Source: Lophius americanus
Lineage: Eukaryota > Chordata > Actinopteri > Lophiiformes > Lophiidae
DNA: 64,000 bases
Direction: 5' to 3'
Assembly (NCBI GenBank): GCA_037951165.1
Contig: JBBDHG010000032.1
Span: forward strand, 8,857,001 to 8,921,000
Below are positions 1 through 12,639 of this stretch, in pieces; position 1 is the first letter of the stretch; each line of letters begins with the position of its first letter. The translations under genes were made by a program, and so were the position numbers. A model generated the notes under the pieces. The model was not told the DNA's origin. It worked only from the letters and a program-made list of their open reading frames with translations, and made no database searches.

Positions 1-959
1 CAGTTATCCAAAAGTGAAAGGGTCAACACATTTTTTGCAAATAGATTTGCCTCCCGGAAAGTTATAAACACATTTTCTATGTAATGGATGTGAATTGAAA
101 AACAAAAAGGTTAAATAAGGGTAGGATTGGTGCCTTGCTGCTACATTGTCGGGTGAACATTCGCTGACCATTTGGAGTGACAGAGATGACAGGTAGATGG
201 TTCAAACCTGGCTTGAACTCTGAGGGTAGGAGACACAATGCCGTACCTGATTGTTTCTTGTACCTCAAACATCCTCAAAAGTTTCTCCCGTTAGTCAGCC
301 ATCAAAAATCAGTCAGCTGTAACTGATAAAGCTAGGGCCCGCCATCAAGTAGCTCTTTCAATTTGATCTTATCTGACAAGGAATGTTCCTGTGTAGTGTA
401 TTTAAATGCCATATGGAACAGAAGATTGAAATGTTCCCTAAACCTTTTTCTATCAATATGATTTATTATATATCAATAATGATACTTAACTGGCCATCTA
501 TATTTTCATCATATGGAGCGGATATTAAAAGGAAACTGAAAGAGAAAAACATCATGACAGATGCATGGCTCTTGGCAAAAGAAACTAAAAAAAGTTAGCA
601 GCAAAACAACAACACAGAATTGGCGAAGAAGAAGCATGCAGAATGTTTGATGGATGTGAGACACAGTGGAAATTTATGAGGTTGCAAGAGATTTACAATG
701 GAGCTAAAGAGATAGAGCAAGTTATTAGAGAGGAGAGAGAAAATTAATAAAATGTGGGACACAGAAACAGGGGCAGATATGGATACTTCGCTGCAACCCA
801 TCAGCAGCACACTGTAAAGTGTGGTAGCATTGTTTCATTTATAATCCTGTGAATGATTTACTCTTAAAGTAAATCATGCATTTACTTTAGCAACATCCTG
901 GAAGTACCTGATGCAGGAGTGTTCATGTGACAAAACACACTGCTCCTTTTCCGCTGTCA

Positions 960-1382
960 GTAAATTTCAAACTACATTCTATTCCATCTTTTATCCAAGG
1001 CACTATGCGCCAAGTCGCTGTAACAAACTTCCAGAGGATCTGAGAGGAGCTGAAAATGTAGATTTAAAAAAAAATAAACTAAACACTCTCTTCTTTAACC
1101 TGGCTTTAATGTAGTATTTAATAATTATTATAATTGTATTTATATTGATTATTATTATTATAAATATTTACTTGATATTGTGTTATATTGATCCTGATGT
1201 TATTGTTATTTATTATTCATTCCTAAAAATCCTAAATGAATTATTCATTCATTTAGGATTTTTAATATTTCTATTTTGTTTTACACTCTCTCTTCTCGGT
1301 TTTGTCAATCAGTTGTTAAGTATGTTGAATAACATTTAACATGTTTTGAAATGTGCTATATAAACAAAGATCGATTGATTGA
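960..1382 (+). repeat. 3' end of a non-LTR retrotransposon (L2/CR1-like)
   Basis: The end of the open frame at 911-1,114 reads NKLPEDLRGAENVD followed by LNTLFFNLA. This resembles the C-terminal end of fish L2/CR1-type ORF2 proteins (a W-N-x-L-P-x-x-L-R then F-K-x-x-L-K-T-F-L-F pattern). After the stop comes an AT-rich stretch with ATT runs, ending in gtgctatataaacaaag and repeated GATT at 1,350-1,382. That closely matches the short 3' tails of such elements in teleosts. It is a 5'-truncated dead copy; the exact family is not resolved. Confidence 0.5.
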
Positions 1383-2479
1383 TCTTTTGACTGAGAGTTA
1401 CGAGTCAGCTTTTGATTAAAGATTCTGTGGTCTATTGTGGGATTATTGTATATGATTGTACAACGTCGCCTTATTGCAATTAAGTCGTGCTATAAATCAA
1501 CACAAAAGCCTGGAATAATTCACAACAGCGTGAGAGCGCTCTGCGTCAGGTAACTGAATGAATGCTGTATGGAATAATGTCAGCGTATACATTTGCATTT
1601 TATGGCAGTTCATAATTATATTTAAAATTGTTAAACTGAATATAAAACTTTATTTGTTCAAGTTATAGCTAAATTATTATTGGAATCAAATTCATGTTTG
1701 ATAATATTTTGATAAACAAAATACAAAAAAAAAAAGAAAATCCATGCAGTAACCCAATGAACCTCAGAGTCTGTGAACCCCAACCTGGGAATCCTTGCTC
1801 TACATGAGTCATTTGAAACATAACATATCCCCGACATCCCATTAAATAATGTTTAACAAAGTATTTATATATATATACGTATATCCACCATTCCTTTGTT
1901 GAGCCTCAAGACATGTGGAGTATACACTTTTCGATATATACATGGAGTAGATGATCAACCATCTGGTTTACCTTTAAAAAAAAAAAAATACATTGAATAC
2001 ATTGAAAATCTAAGAGAAAACCTAAACACTGAAAGGCCTATAACTACTAATCCTGGTTAATTTTATATGCAAGACTAGAATGTATGTTTAATGCATGAAA
2101 CATGCTCTGGACAAGGTAATCACCATTGAGACACACCTTAAAGATCTAATTAGTAAGAGAACTTAGTTAGTTCTTTTACATTGGAAAATAAGTTAATTTG
2201 GAGTTATCATAATTTACAAAGGGGTCACCCACACCTACCGAATTCATTGACACACGTTCTTCACATTCACCGTGAAGCTTTGTCTCATGAAGTAGTCTCT
2301 TCATTCAAGGATGGTAAAACTTTAATAATATTAACTTTTAGTATTTATTATCACGGAGTCTTACACAGAACATGCCCAGGACAAAATAATGAAATTAGAT
2401 CGCTGATCTCGCTGATCACCCTAATCCCTCACTATAATGAGAAGCTTTTTAAAGATTAAGCTGCTTTCTCTTGATATGA

Positions 2480-2990
2480 TAACCAAACTAGGCCTACCCT
2501 CTTGTCCCAAACAGGGTATATTCCCAAAAACCCCTGCTTCATAAGGGCAATTACTTTGATGGAACTCCTATCAAATGTGAAAACCAGTGCTCTTTGAGAA
2601 AAAAAAAAAGCTCCCCAGTGAGTAACATATGAACTTGGAGTAAAATATAATAGAAGATAGACGTCTTCGCCTCAATTCACATGCATCAAATCAAATTGGA
2701 CCCATGGTCCAAATGTTATCTCTGAAAAACATACATACAAAACAAAAAACAACATCTCTGTTTCGGAGATAAAAGCTCCCCCTAGTGTTTTCCTTTTTAC
2801 GTCTAAAATATATGACTGTCCTTTCCCCAAATCAGTCCAGTTCTTCTTCAAACAAAGTCTATGGGGGTATCAAATTTGAAAATGATCCGTGCCATAGATT
2901 TTGAGTAATCGCATAACGATCTCCAGCTTTAGCAAACGTTGTGGTGGCGGCGGGCGCTGCGGTGTTGACGATTCCAAATTATCCCCTACA
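2480..2990 (-). repeat. Dispersed repeat R1, minus-orientation copy
   Basis: Read on the minus strand this contains, in order, ggatcattttcaaatt, an actagggggagctttt block, a ggtccaatttgattt block, a second ggggagctttttt block, and an end close to a gggacaagagggtaggcctag-like sequence. The same ordered blocks occur at 33.2, 40.7, 45.0, 48.3 and 53.2 kb. No coding capacity is seen. The family is not one I can name. Confidence 0.6.
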
Positions 2991-5299
2991 TTTCAGGGTA
3001 TAATCATTGCTCTAATACAGTTTTATAAAGTTGTGGTTTCACTAACAGTGATGAAGATCGTGTTGAAGAGGGCTGTAATAGGTCGGTCTGTTCTCTATTC
3101 AAGTGCCAAGATTCCAAGCCAATGCACTCAACAAGTTAATAGTTAATTTTTACGTAAATGTACTGCTCATTAAAAATATTTTTATACATGCTCTGTGTTA
3201 CTGACCATAATGCAATATGTTAATAATTAAGGCTTAACTACAAGGCATGTACCGCTTTTTGATCTGGTTGTGCAGTAGTTTTAAGAGAAGACGATGTTGT
3301 TGTTACTTTTCACTGCTTAACTTGAGTAAAACGCGTCAGACATCACCAGTAGACTCAATAATGTGCTTGTGTTGGTGCTGGGCCACCGGCAGACCGAGGA
3401 ACACACAAGGCGGGATTGTTCCTTGTTCCTGTGGTCCATAGGTATACTCAGTGGGTTAGTTGTGCATCATTATTGGCACACACTTTGCAAAGGCTGTAAT
3501 TAATCTGAATTGTGGTTCTTAAGTTAGAGATCACATATCACATTTGGCTTGTTTATGATATTTTTTATGTGGGATGCTACATTTGACATCTGAAAAGGGT
3601 AGGCTGGCTAAAAAACATTAAAATGAGTTAGTGCGACAATTATTTCCCTATATTCTGAAGAAACGATGTGGGTGTTTCCTTCAGTCAAGGTTTGTATTTC
3701 AGAGGGTAAGAAATTCAACCAGAGAATAAAGACACATCGTAAAAACTACTTGAACTGTGGTATTTTCTGGGCAGAGTGGCAGTTTAATAATATATTACAA
3801 TGCTGTATTTATAGATGAAGTTTCATTCCAAGCACAACATATGAAAGGTAATCACCGACTCAGAGAAAGACAGAATCGATGCATTAAAATAAGACTTGTC
3901 TTTCATTCTGAAAAAAAAATCGACAGAAAAGTATCATTATCACACCCAAACCACCTATAAACATACAAACAAATCTAATTTCCATCTAGCTAAGATTTAC
4001 TTTGATTTGATCAATCACTGGTTCTGCCTTCTATTAGGGTTTATAGTCTATGGCATCATGTTACCAAAACAGCAAGAGCAAATTCTTAAAATCAAAAGCT
4101 CCTACTGTAGTCCAAGAGATTTATTTCCCTCTCATTGAGCCTCTTAACTACAGACACTGATTCATTTCAATCATTTCTATGTGAAATCAACCCATACTAC
4201 CATGGATAAACGTGATACCAGCCATGAGGCCAGTGTTCCATGAGGACGGAGTCATGAAGGATTTACCAGCTACTGTGGAAAATATTTTAAAGCCGAATGA
4301 AACAATGGAGTATTCAAGTCTTTTCATTGTTCACTTCGTTGCCTGACTGTCCGCCATGGTCATAAAAGTTTTCTGGCCTCGAATACTTCTCCTCCTTCCA
4401 GTAACACTAAAGTCTTCAAAACACGCGCTACAGAAATTAAGGACATAAATTGTGCATATTGTGTGTTTTGTCCTACAGGGATTATTCTTTGATCGTACTT
4501 TATTATTATATACTTCAATTGATGACATCCATGAATTTTTGCAGCAGTCTGGCGAAAAATTTATAGCGCAAAACTACTGGAACCAATAAAAACTGTGAAT
4601 GGTTTTTGATTGTTCAAAGTATTTAAGGTGCAATTTTCATTTTGGGAATAGTCCCTGCGTTGGCATGTTAGGCACTCAAGTCTTTTTGCAATGGATTAGT
4701 CAGTCCATTACCGATGATGACAGAAATGCCAGTGAGGTCACCAGTAGGAACAACTGTCAACAAGGAGGGCTGAAAACATTCCAAAAATCAATCCTCCTCT
4801 TTTCTCTCAATTCATCTTGAGCATAATGGAGCAAACCTTCCAATAAATAAAGTAACAAGGGCTTCAAGAATGAGCCATTAGAACTGGAGACAAAATACCA
4901 AATATATGCATCAAATGTCACTTAATAAAGTCATTTATAAGGAGTGTGAGATCATTTGTTGAGTGCCGAGAACACAGAAAAGTCTGCTCTTCACACTGTC
5001 CAAACACGTCTCCCCTGACACAAACACACAAAAATCCCTGACAGCCTGATTTGTGGGAGAGGAACTGCTCAGATGTTGATTCTGGATCTGGAACTAGTTC
5101 AATAAGACGAAAGACATGTGACTTGTTGGATTAAGATTGATGGAACAATTACTAAGACATATGGAGGAGCGGATAACCAGTTGGAGTAGAGTAAACGTAG
5201 AATGGTTAGTAGGAGAAAGGTCAGCAACACCGATTTATCACGAGGTCTGTTGGTTTAATATGAGCATAAGAGGAAGAAATAAGGAGAAGAGGGATGATG

Positions 5300-5400
5300 G
5301 CAGAGCAAAACTAGGCCTAACGCTGCCGTCCCTGACAGCAAGGGTAAATCCCCCAGAGAACCCAGTCCCCTGCGTTGTACAAGCATTTCCCGGACACTAC
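5300..5400 (-). repeat. Dispersed repeat R1, terminal fragment
   Basis: Contains aactaggcctaacgctgccg, then ccctgacagcaagggtaaat and a cccagtcccctgcg block. This is the reverse complement of the end of repeat R1 (compare 33,620-33,690 and 41,030-41,080). Only the terminal part is present. Confidence 0.45.
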
Positions 5401-8400
5401 TCCGATACATGCTTAGACATGATTTAACACTGCCATTGTCTCAGGCACCTTCACAGATATCACAACATTCTTGTTCGAGCACAATCTTGCTCCCATCTTT
5501 TGAAATATAATTATCTCTGTACCTCTAGTTCATTCTCACTGCCATTTTGCACAGCCTTCACCTCCCCATCTCTGTGCCTCCATCGCAGATTTATCAATGC
5601 CATCATTTTCACCGGTCTCATCAGTCTAAGCAGTGTTATCAGTCACCACCACCACCAGTCTCATTCTGTTGCGGCAATCATCTTGCCCCTGCTTGGGAAC
5701 CTGCTGTTTGTTCAGAATATCCCTGAAGAGTCTGAGCAACAAGACTGTCAGACAGAGTAATATTCACATATCAACCTATGTCATAGACAATTATCTTTAA
5801 TTTGTGCATTTGTCAGTCCTGATTAAGAACAAATTAGTTTGCCATCTGAGTGATGTTGCTGTAGCAAAGCACAATCTTCATCTCATGCTTCATGTCTCAG
5901 CTTTTCAAAATATTTTTCAACCCTGACAGAGATATGCAGAGTTTTGGATTAAGGACTTTTCGAAATATACAAATAACATTAAAAATAAATAAGAAAAGTT
6001 TGAAATAACAAATCTGAATGACCTATGCTGGCATAATGCAGCCTATGGTGCACTCTGCCTAGCCACAGAAGCTCTAAAAACAGGGGTACAGATTCAAGTC
6101 CAGTTTGTTGTGAGTGGGTGAGGTCATCGGAGCTGACCCATGACATGATGCATCTATTCTTGGAAGCATAATGCACAAGCTCCCCTGGGCTGCCTCCCCT
6201 TAAATTATTTTAGCAGTGGATCCTCTAAATGGTCTGCTCTCAGAAACGCTTTAAAAATTGATTCACTGGGTTGTAAATATGGCTTTGAATAGCAGCTTTT
6301 CTGCCTCGATACATGAAGGACATTTTTTTCAATATCCTTTGATCAAAAAGCAGGCTATTGGATTTCACAATATACGATTTTAATGAGGTTAACCATAAGA
6401 GGGGGGGCTCCTGCATCTATTTTCTACAAAACCTCTTTAGTAGTAGATCCATTAAACGGTCTCGCTGAAATGGAAGGCAATAAGTTGCTTGTAAAAAACC
6501 GAGTCACCAAGGGGTTACAAGTCAGTGTAGTTCTAGTGCTTGTCCAAAGCCCAGATAAGTGAGGAGGGTCACATCAGGAGCGGCATCCGACGTAAAATCT
6601 ATGCCAAATCAATATGCCGAACACAATCCTTTTTTCCAAAACGGACTGGTTGGGGTTCAGGTTAATAAATACCACCACTGGTACTTCTGGCCAGCAGGGT
6701 ACTGCTGGTAATTACGGATGGGAACAGATGACCCGCTGTAGTGATCTCAAAAGGGAAAGGCTGAAAGACGAAGCATAAGTCACTCACAAAGTTAATTGAG
6801 CGGAGCAGCAGCCACATTTCTCTGAGGAGGACCCACACCTGACTTCTTACTGAAACCAGAGAAGGCTGAGAAAGAAGTTGGCTTGTATGTCATGTGGGTT
6901 CTGCCACTATCCTCTCCGTTCAGGATACTGACATCAGGCCCTGATTCCATTAATTCAAAAGGAAAAAGTGAGTGCGAGGACAGATCATCCCTTTTCTCTG
7001 AAGACACTATATTAATTATTCTACCCATTTTTCACAAGCAAAAAAGATCGAGGGATCTATATAAAATATGTTGGAAAGCAGATAAGAAAATATGGGGCAA
7101 ACTTTATTTTTACGTCTCAATCTAGTACTTCACAGTTTGACAGGGACACGTTAAACAAGTGTTCCGTCAAGCTGTTTTTCTGTTCAGGATTAAAACATTC
7201 AGAAGGATTTGGGAAACCTAGTTTGACTAATTAAGGCTCTGGAGGGTGATTGATAAATACTAATAACAGTATACTAAATTCAATAGTATTTATAATATTT
7301 GAGGACAGCTTTGTTTTTGCAAAGCAAGCATTTGCGGAAACCCTTTAATTTATTCTCCAAATATCTCTTTTTATGGGATATGTTTCATTTGCAATAAGAG
7401 GAAGCGACCTCAGACTTGACTTGATATAAAACTGTCATTAAAAAACATGTGGTAGTTTGAAAAAAAGGTGGTCACCGGGCAGATAGTTCAGGGCGTACAG
7501 ATGTGGCTACAACGCATTGAAACTATGATGTAATACTGGTACAATGTGATAATGCCATGGCTACTTCTTGTGCCATAAATGAAACACACAGCACAGTCTC
7601 ATACAGAAAGAGCTCAGCGACAGCTGCTGTTGGAGTGAGTGTGGTTTGGCAGTAGTGCCGTGATCTTTAATAACCCCTACTCTGTGGTTCCTTCTTAGAT
7701 CCAGCCATACGGTTAGACCGACCAGTCAGAAGAGCTGCCCATCATCCCAATAAACTGGATTTAATGGGTTGGATATGATTAGGGTTTGCTATGATTCTTG
7801 TATCTAGACTGAACTACACGGGTATTTGAAGAGCGAGTCACATACAAGTTCCAACGGTCACAGGCCATTGAAAGATAAAGAAATATAGGGGGGAAAAGCA
7901 AATATGCAGGGATTTTATGAATGAGGGAGGCAGATCTAGAAATGTTATCTGTTGAGTGATCATATGTGTGCCTCACTCACCGTAGATTTATTCTCATGCA
8001 CCTTACAGTATGTCTCATGTTCTCACTCTCCTCCTCTGCCAGTCCTCAAATGTCTCCTCTCTATGCCCGTAGTTAAATAATGATGATCATTTTCTCAGTT
8101 TGAGTCTTCCCAAACCAGACCACTGCTCTCTAAATGGCAACATTCTCATTATTTTTCACTTTCAAGAAAGAAAATGAATTTGTTAGTGACACGACTGTGT
8201 CAAAAACAGTACATTCAAGCCAACTGAACAACGGAATACCAGTTGTGAAGACGACTTTACTTTGCAGCTTTTTGTGCACGATTATATAACCAGCCATGGC
8301 GTAGACTGTTTTGACTGATTTATTGAAACACAATCACTGAAATTTTAAATCTGACTTGGCCATAATCTGAAATTTCTCATAACCATACAAGTTCATATTA

Positions 8401-9714
8401 CCCACTGAAGACATTGTGGTCTTAAACAGACCTAAAAAAACACAAATTATTTCAATGCCAAAAACGGCACCAGTACTTAGGCTAACTACACTCCTGCCAA
8501 TGTCTGGAAACCTCAAACCAAGTAACTATCGTTGTGATACAGTTTTTAAAGGTCAGAGCAATTGAGACAGATATGGTTTGGAGTCCACCAAATTTTATGG
8601 GACTAAGCAAACCATAACTGAGCAACATCAACATTTATTTCCCCTTATTTCATTTTTTTGCATGAACATGATTTCTTCTGCTTCAATTGTTTTGTAATGC
8701 AGAGTATTTTCAACATATTTATTTTCAGATGTGACACAATCTACATGCCATCATTTTAATTTGTGAATACATAGTTGTTTTTGCATTATTTAAGCTTCTC
8801 TCATTTTTCCTTTGTTTCATTTCAGATTTCTGTTATATCTCTTTCTGAGTTTCTCATTTAGCACAAACACATGCACAGACATGGCTGTAACAAACCACAT
8901 GGCTTCAGTCATTTGGAAAATATCACATTCAAAGTAATAACACAAACACGGTAACCCAACATCCAACCAGAAGGGGATAGGCACAGGTCCTGGCAGGCCA
9001 CCCATCATCAGTGTCATATTGCCATAAGTGTGTACACAGCCAATATGTTTGTGAGTTGTGCTTGTGTGCATGTCACTGTACTGCAAGTGCAGTGGTATAA
9101 ACGATGTGATTCTTAATGCAAGATTCAATGGTGGGGGTGGGAGAGATGATTTTTGGGAGAGGTTGCTGCAATGATGTTATGAGTAGACACAGAAAGGCAT
9201 TGAAACCAGAGGACCATCAAGTGACTTGTTCACAGAGAGGGACTGAAGCCAAGGATCATGTGCCAGAGTTTTGATTGCAACACTTTCACCACAGACAGTG
9301 GCGTGGAATGCAAAGAGAGCGAGAAAATGTTTCCTGTGTGGTCAATACATGGCAGATGGCATATCATTCACTTGGCTTATCATGAGTCTGGCTTGTGGGG
9401 GCTGAGTCAAGAATCCATTGAAATGTAAGGTAGTGGTGAAAAGATGAAGGAGTGGATGAAATAATGGAAATTATTTTTCATGTTTTCAATCACTTTTCGA
9501 CCAGGGGATGACTGCGAGATGATTGAGTTCAAGTCACATGTGTGTTGAAGATAAAAGAGTGAAACAGTCTACACAGTAGATGAGGCTAAACTCTGTAGGA
9601 GTAGAGCTATCATCACACAGTCATGATCTGTTGTTGTTGTTGTTGAGTGGGGGGGACTGCAGGGATGCAGGAAGGTGTGGTATACCCGAGAAAGTTGCCA
9701 TGACATAGAAACAC

Positions 9715-9915
9715 AAAAAACAAGTCACTTACAATCAAATCTCAGGGCAATTTCAGAGTCACCAATTCAACTATGATGCATGTTTTTGTGCTTGAGGAAG
9801 CTAGACAACATGGAGAGAACACACGGCTTGAAAAGCTCTCTGAGAGGTCGTAACTCTGCACCTGGTCTTAAAGGAGTCGATCGTTCTTGCTAGGCAGCAA
9901 TGGTGTTAACCACCA
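9715..9915 (+). repeat. Common teleost interspersed repeat, partial copy
   Basis: Contains gggcaatttcagagtcacca, then gcatgtttttgtgcttgagg and acatggagagaacacacgg. This follows the order of a very common fish repeat (fragment with gggcaatttagagtcacc, gcatgtttttggactg and a gagaacc block). Related copies are at 18,435-19,090 and 39,840-40,010, with a fragment at 31,560-31,625. The class of the element cannot be settled from the sequence alone. Confidence 0.5.
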
Positions 9916-9995
9916 TGCCTCGTGATTTTTTATAATTAAATCAGCACAGCATTAGACATCCTTATCCTAAACCAAAAACAATGAATGAGTCTTAC

Positions 9996-10094
9996 CTTGG
10001 AGATGGTTAGGGCCATATTGAAGTCCTTCCCACCTTGCAGCCTGAAGCCCCATGGGGCAGGGCCTGAGAGAGTGACTTTGTAGTTGCTGCTCAT
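9996..10094 (-). CDS. pdlim5: pdlim5-like PDZ-LIM protein, first coding exon (partial gene)
   Basis: This encodes the first 33 residues of an Enigma-family PDZ-LIM protein: MSSNYKVTLSGPAPWGF, then RLQGGKDFNMALTISK. It is the first half of an N-terminal PDZ domain and includes the PWGFRLQGG carboxylate-binding loop. The exon ends in phase 0 at a canonical donor (CCAAG|GTAAGA). The start was chosen because the protein begins exactly where the family begins, and the ATG has an A at -3. Family members bind alpha-actinin through the PDZ domain and kinases through C-terminal LIM domains, at Z-discs and actin fibres. The GPAPWGF form fits PDLIM5 or PDLIM7 better than LDB3; the opn4x neighbourhood favours pdlim5. 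The usual proline in FNMPLTIS is alanine here. All downstream exons lie outside the window. Confidence 0.8.
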
Positions 10095-10233
10095 GTTCTC
10101 TTCAAGATGCGAGATATGGTCTGGTGTTTGTGAATTTGAAGTGAGGAAAATATTTCGCAGACCAGGAGATAGTGATGATTTCACAGGGTTTTGATGATAG
10201 GTGAGGAATTTTTGTCGGATCTGATTCCACGAT
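10095..10233 (-). other. pdlim5: Possible 5' UTR part of the pdlim5 first coding exon
   Basis: Upstream of the ATG there is a good 3' splice-site sequence on the minus strand (ATTTTCCCCCAG) with the exon edge at 10,233. If used, the coding exon would carry about 139 nt of 5' UTR and an untranslated exon would lie further upstream. The reading frame stays open through this stretch, so the exon edge is an inference. Confidence 0.3.
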
Positions 10234-10307
10234 CTGGGGGAAAATATGAAAGCAGAGCATACGTTTCTAAATGCGTGGTTAAAGAAGACAAACAAAAGAT
10301 AGGAGAA

Positions 10308-10341
10308 ATATATATATATATATATATATATAAATATATAG
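10308..10341. repeat. (TA)n microsatellite
   Basis: An uninterrupted run of TA dinucleotides, with one TAAATA interruption near the right end. Confidence 0.9.
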
Positions 10342-10910
10342 AGATAATCAAGAACAGGAACTGGAGTGGGGAAGAGGAAACTGCACTGGTAAAATAAGTG
10401 AAGCACAGGTGAGAAGAAGTTAAAAAAAAAAAAAAAAACACTGAGTTTACCGTCACTCAAAGTTAAACAATATTCAATATTATTTTTATGGAATAAAAAA
10501 TGTAGAAATCCTCGAATATACTTCTTGCTCCAGTTATATTTATGGGAAAACACACACACAAACACACACACAAACACACACTCACACAAACACATACTCA
10601 TATGCACACAATCTTATTTCACTACTACATTTCTAAATTCACTTTGGTGGAATTAACAATCACTAAAACAATAAATAAAGCAGCTTATTCGGGTAACCTT
10701 AACATGATTGCAACATACAGTATTCCCTTTAAAATTCAAAGTTATTATTATGAGAAAGCTAAAGATGTACCTCTTGAATGGAAAATCCAGAGAAAAAAAA
10801 ATACTTCCTTCACAGATAGGTAGACAATATAATCCCCAGTTTCCCCTGGACTATTCCCTTCCCAGCAAACACACTCTGTGTGTGAGAGAGGTAGAGAGGG
10901 ATGCAATGCT

Positions 10911-10918
10911 CTTATATA
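10911..10918 (-). promoter_or_regulatory. Candidate TATA box upstream of pdlim5
   Basis: On the minus strand this reads GGTATATAAGAG, a good TATA element about 820 bp upstream of the pdlim5 ATG. A purine-rich tract lies just beyond it. Transcription from here would need a non-coding first exon spliced to the exon starting near 10,233. No clear 5' splice donor was found between the two, so this is a candidate only. Confidence 0.25.
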
Positions 10919-10924
10919 CCAGTT

Positions 10925-11235
10925 AATGACAGAGGGGAGGGGAGAATTGGAGGAGGGGAGAGAATAAGAGCGAGACGGGAGGAAGGAAAGGGTAGATGTC
11001 AGGTTGCGAGGAGAGAGGGAGGGGAAAGAGGAGGGTAATCGACCATTGGTGGAGCGTGGTACACAGAAGAGAAGGAGAAATTAAGGGGATAATATGAAGA
11101 GGAAGATTAGAGGATGGGAGGAGACAACAGTCGGGAAAGAAATAGGGGTGGGAGAAGGGAGGGGGGTGAGTAAAGGAAAAGAGTGTGGGAGGACTGTATG
11201 CAGAGAAAATGACAGGGGAGGGAGGGGAGGCATGG
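10925..11235 (+). other. Long purine-rich (G/A) tract upstream of pdlim5
   Basis: About 310 bp in which the plus strand is nearly all purine, with many GGG and GGGG runs such as gaagggaggggggtgag. Such tracts can form triplexes or quadruplexes and often sit near promoters. No protein-coding signal is seen: the open frames here are composition artefacts. Confidence 0.6.
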
Positions 11236-11889
11236 GAGAGGGGACGGTTTATCTTTCATCCAGATATTTTGGGAACATGGACTCAATGCTGTAAGCAGCT
11301 TCATTTAAGGTGGAACCAGCCGTGTCCAGATCAGGACCCGAGAGCACATCTGACCCGAGAACAAATCCCAAAGGCTTCAATTAAATTCTCTCTCAAAGGT
11401 TGACTTGAAGTGATATGCTGGAGATTGGATACAAGCTCAGCACCGACTGGCTGTTTGACTCCTGTGATGTGGTTGTTTCCCCCCTGCTGCAGCCAACCCC
11501 AACTGTATGAGAAGCATTATGGGAAATCAATACACCAGGAACACATCACACAATGGACCAATTAATGTTCTGTAACTATGACTGTTAATACTGTATATAT
11601 GACTTAAGCTATTCTTTAGTCACTGGTGAAATACTTTACTAATGAAATAAATGTGCTTAGTCATGTGATTAAGTCATCATTGAAACTTAAATAATGTTTG
11701 GTGAATATTAGTAATGTGGTGCCGACGTGACAAACTATTATTTCTGTTTAGATTATTTACCAGTTTAATTATTATATATGTCTAGCAAGCTAGCAAATCT
11801 ACTGCATCTTCTTCAGCGCCTTTTGTCCATTTCCCCTTTTGGCACAGACAGAATATTGTCTTTGTATTTAGACAGACTTAGTTCACACA

Positions 11890-11930
11890 AAGAGAGAGAG
11901 AGAGACAGAGAGAGAGACAGAGAGAGAGAC
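11890..11930. repeat. GAGAGACA-type simple repeat
   Basis: GA runs punctuated by regularly spaced CA dinucleotides, low complexity. Confidence 0.8.
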
Positions 11931-12639
11931 CCTCACTGTGTTCAGACCAGCAGTATGATGAACCTCTATTAAAAATACTTACTTCCATGTGAAAGCAGAT
12001 TATATACCCATATTAACACAGGATACTCTTGATTTGCTTTTAATGAACATTCCTTTTGTGTATCTAACACAGACTTTACACACTTCTCAATACGCCAGCT
12101 TTAAAAGGCATGAATGATGAAGCCAGGTTAGCCTTATTTTGGTGAACACTATGAACTCTGCTTTCCTCGCTGCACACCTAATTAATACCAGCAGCATGTG
12201 GTGTTATATTCATTAAAAACACTTCAAACCCTTAACTATAACATCCTTCTTTTGCTTTCCTAGAAACACCATTTAACTTTTTATGTCTACGTTAAGGGGT
12301 ATCCAAGGCAAACAAAAACAGGAAATCAGGCGTGGAGGTGTCGGGTAAGATTCACAGTGCGGAAAAAAAGAAGAGAGAAAAAGTAGGCTACAAGGTTAAG
12401 TCAATGGAACTGAACCTTAGTCCTACAGGAAGAACACTTCACTGAATTATGTACGGAAAAAAAAGGAAAGATGTCAAAAAGCAAAGTAAGGAAAAAAATA
12501 TGTCAGTTATAATTAACATAATCTTTTCAGTTAATGTTAAAATATGTTGGGTGTTCCAAAAAACAAAACAATGATTTTGGGGACTTAACTGGAGGTAGAG
12601 CAGCTGTCATTTCGTATTGAAAGAAGCCAGTTCATAGGA

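Larger units (their letters stand above)
1..9995. other. Gene-poor stretch, inferred pdlim5 intron 1
   Basis: No coding exon is recognisable on either strand. The pdlim5 first coding exon ends at 9,996 with a canonical donor and is transcribed leftwards, so this stretch should be its first intron. I looked on the minus strand for the rest of the PDZ domain and did not find it. What can be recognised is repeat-derived: a LINE 3' tail near 960-1,382, minus-strand copies of a dispersed repeat at 2,480-2,990 and 5,300-5,400, and a teleost interspersed repeat at 9,715-9,915. The many 60-100 codon open frames here have no family resemblance or flanking splice signals. Confidence 0.6.

Noticed and set aside
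383..810. Lysine/glutamate-rich open frames possibly from a transposon DNA-binding domain
   Set aside because: The residues are suggestive of a coiled segment only; no conserved tryptophans or catalytic motif could be placed.
9936..10607. A 223-codon minus-strand open frame
   Set aside because: Only its 33-codon part from 10,094 to 9,996 is real pdlim5 sequence. The upstream residues are translated TG/TA repeats and UTR, and the residues after the last K are intron.
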